From contig JAHIKF010000479.1 in the NCBI GenBank assembly GCA_018897875.1, forward strand, positions 1-6,930: a DNA stretch of 6,930 nt. Reading direction: 5' to 3'. The position numbers were made by a program, and so were the translations under genes. Source of the stretch: Pseudomonadota bacterium. GTDB lineage: Bacteria > Desulfobacterota > Desulfobaccia > Desulfobaccales > 0-14-0-80-60-11. The notes under the pieces are model-generated. The model searched no databases. It saw only the letters and a list, made by a program, of their open reading frames with translations, and was not told the origin of the DNA. Below, in pieces: positions 5,730-6,930 of the stretch. How positions within the stretch are numbered: the first letter of the stretch is position 1; each line of letters begins with the position of its first letter.

Positions 5730-6718
5730 CAGATATTCACCATCACCTTGGCGCCGTGAAAATCAAACCTATAAGGCATCTCTCTCAGCCCTGCCGCGGC
5801 CATGGCCTTGCGAACCAACCCTTTTTGGCGTATGGGGCAGTAAAGCATGAGAAAGCCGCCGCCCCCGGCGCCGATCAACTTGCCCCCCAAAGCCCCGGCT
5901 TTCCGGGCGAGCCCATACCAGACATCGATTTCCGGATTGCTGATGGCGACAGAACGGCGCTTCTTATTCTCCCAGTGCTCGTGCAGCAGGTGTCCGAACT
6001 TTTCCAGTTCGCCATTTTCCAGATATTCTTTGACCCGGTAGCCCATCTCCTTGGTGCGGTGCAGGCTGTCCACCACGGTGGGGTCATCTTTTTCGGTGTC
6101 CAGGCGCTGTTCCTGTAAGATATGATTGGCGCTGCGGCTAATCCCGGTGAAGAACAACAAGAGGCGGCTATGCAGGTCTTCCGCGGTGGTCATGGAAATA
6201 TCCAGGGGACTCACCTGAACCCTGCCATCCCGCTCAATTTCGAGGCAGGTAATCCCGCCAAAAGCGGCGAGATAGTGGTCCTGCTTGCCCACGTGATGCC
6301 CGGCCATCTCCCTTTCCACCTTAAAAGCAAATTCAGCCAGGGCCTGAGTCGGAACCCGCTCCCGCTTCAAATCATAAAGGGAGGTAAGAAGCGCCACGAG
6401 ATAAGTGCTGGACGAACCTAACCCGGTGCCGGCGGGGACGTCGGCCATGGAGACGATCTCGACGTTGTTCTTAATTCCCAACAACTTTAAGGCCGGCCGC
6501 ACCAGATCATGCTGCACCTGATCCGGCTCTGTTACTTCCTCATAGCGGGAGTATTTAACCCGGATTAGGTCATCAGCGGCGGGGCGATTGACGTAAATGT
6601 AGAGATATTTATCGATGGCGGCGCTGAGGATAAAGCCGCCATATTTGGAGTAATAGCCGGGCAAATCCGTGCCCCCCCCGCCCAGCGTAATCCGCATGGG
6701 AGCCCTGGCCATTATCAT
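5729..6718 (-). CDS. hddA: GHMP-family D-glycero-D-manno-heptose 7-phosphate kinase (HddA-like)
   Basis: HddA kinases phosphorylate C1 of heptose 7-phosphate with ATP, giving the 1,7-bisphosphate of the GDP-heptose route. The protein has 329 residues, normal for the family. It starts APMRITLGGGGTDLPGYYSKYGG, the sugar-binding GGGTDLP motif typical of HddA and fucokinase-like GHMP enzymes. The ATP loop is DVPAGTGLGSSSTYL (93-107), Asp147 in GKQDHYLAAFGG is the likely catalytic base, and GKLIGAGGGGF (279-289) is the C-terminal GHMP motif. ATG 6718 has a strong ribosome site, and the stop overlaps the epimerase start by one base. It lies 100 bases downstream of the tail of a probable nucleotidyltransferase gene. 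Related kinases of the family act on other heptoses or fucose, but the isomerase and bisphosphatase downstream support heptose. Confidence 0.87.
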   Translation of the reverse strand: MIMARAPMRITLGGGGTDLPGYYSKYGGFILSAAIDKYLYIYVNRPAADDLIRVKYSRYEEVTEPDQVQHDLVRPALKLLGIKNNVEIVSMADVPAGTGLGSSSTYLVALLTSLYDLKRERVPTQALAEFAFKVEREMAGHHVGKQDHYLAAFGGITCLEIERDGRVQVSPLDISMTTAEDLHSRLLLFFTGISRSANHILQEQRLDTEKDDPTVVDSLHRTKEMGYRVKEYLENGELEKFGHLLHEHWENKKRRSVAISNPEIDVWYGLARKAGALGGKLIGAGGGGFLMLYCPIRQKGLVRKAMAAAGLREMPYRFDFHGAKVMVNI

Positions 6719-6722
6719 CTTG

Positions 6723-6731
6723 TCCCCCCTC
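6723..6731 (-). promoter_or_regulatory. Ribosome binding site of the hddA-like gene
   Basis: Minus-strand GAGGGGGGA ends 4 bases before the ATG at 6718. It supports that start over the second ATG two codons later. Confidence 0.6.
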
Positions 6732-6758
6732 TTTTAAAGATGCATTTCGTCTTTTAAA
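6730..6758. repeat. 9-base direct repeat TCTTTTAAA, 20 bases apart, ahead of hddA
   Basis: TCTTTTAAA occurs at 6730-6738 and 6750-6758, about two helical turns apart, with ATGCAT (6740-6745) between. The first copy abuts the ribosome site. It could be an operator or chance in an AT-rich leader. I could not find a convincing promoter in the 100-base gap. Confidence 0.4.
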
Positions 6759-6818
6759 TGGTCGAACTAATCAAGGCCTTGAGTAAAAAAAATCTTTCCC
6801 CTGCAGGGTTATTACCAG

Positions 6819-6930
6819 TCATCTTTGCAGAGCCGCAACGGTGCGGGCCAGATCTCCCGGGGTGTCGATCCAGTAAAGGGTTTCCCCGGGGCCCAGGGTA
6901 TAACCATACATGGGTTCCCCGGCCGACAGC
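6819..6930 (-). CDS. C-terminal tail of a probable sugar-phosphate nucleotidyltransferase, partial
   Basis: The minus strand is open from the right edge to TGA at 6819-6821, giving 36 residues that include YGYTLGPGETLYWIDTPGDLARTV. The phrase WIDTPxDLAR close to the C terminus is typical of NTP-transferase-fold enzymes that activate sugars or related alcohols (HddC-like guanylyltransferases, KdsB-like and phosphocholine-type cytidylyltransferases end in similar DTPEDL motifs). A nucleotidyltransferase is the one activity missing from an otherwise complete heptose activation set, so the location fits. Only the tail is visible, so neither the nucleotide nor the sugar can be named. The 100-base gap to the kinase gene is longer than the other gaps in the cluster, leaving room for a separate promoter. 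Confidence 0.5.
   Translation of the reverse strand, partial: LSAGEPMYGYTLGPGETLYWIDTPGDLARTVAALQR

Noticed and set aside
6783..6812. Possible intrinsic terminator after the nucleotidyltransferase (CCCTGCAGGG followed by eight T on the minus strand)
   Set aside because: The palindrome has no room for a loop beyond a 3-base-pair stem, and GAAAGA separates it from the T run. It is too weak to call.
1..6930. CRISPR array, tRNA or rRNA gene, insertion sequence or attachment site
   Set aside because: I saw no spaced repeat array, no cloverleaf-like sequence, no transposase motif and no long terminal inverted repeats.

Overview
The window looks like a cell-surface polysaccharide region of a Gram-negative bacterium. 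The evidence is an outer-membrane polysaccharide export protein, a signal-peptide-bearing outer-membrane beta-barrel protein, a periplasmic lytic transglycosylase, and a tight operon of heptose-type sugar-nucleotide enzymes. The protein style (export protein with a hydrophobic C-terminal helix, HddA-type kinase, epimerase with a CPxCG insert) would fit a deltaproteobacterium such as a sulfate reducer or syntroph. That is an impression from memory, not a demonstrated placement.

Layout. Positions 3-584 (+) hold the 3' part of a Wza/OPX-like export protein with an SLBB repeat. A 72-base diverged copy of its last 23 codons and stop follows in another frame (601-672). Positions 690-1629 (+) hold an outer-membrane beta-barrel protein whose reading frame breaks at a run of ten C (1013-1022). 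From the other side, a lytic transglycosylase runs on the minus strand (1699-2388), convergent with the barrel gene. A 275-base intergenic region (2389-2663) holds short repeats and palindromes but no gene that I can support.

The rest is one minus-strand cluster, read from the right edge leftwards: the tail of a probable nucleotidyltransferase (6819-6930), a GHMP-family heptose-7-phosphate kinase (5729-6718, HddA-like), an NAD-dependent extended-SDR epimerase with a zinc-ribbon-like insert (4605-5729), a SIS-domain sugar-phosphate isomerase (4006-4602), a HAD-family zinc-loop phosphatase (3443-4009, GmhB-like), and a small transaldolase (2664-3380). The internal junctions are a 1-base overlap, a 2-base gap, an ATGA overlap and a 62-base gap, so co-transcription is very likely.

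How they could work together (inference): transaldolase supplies a ketose phosphate (sedoheptulose 7-phosphate is the obvious candidate), the SIS protein isomerises it to an aldose phosphate, the kinase phosphorylates C1, the HAD enzyme removes the 7-phosphate, the nucleotidyltransferase activates the sugar, and the SDR enzyme modifies the NDP-sugar. This would be a self-contained NDP-heptose supply line for the exported polysaccharide. The points most worth checking are the inclusion of a dedicated transaldolase, atypical catalytic or metal-site features of the isomerase and phosphatase, the C10 frameshift, and the duplicated tail of the export gene.
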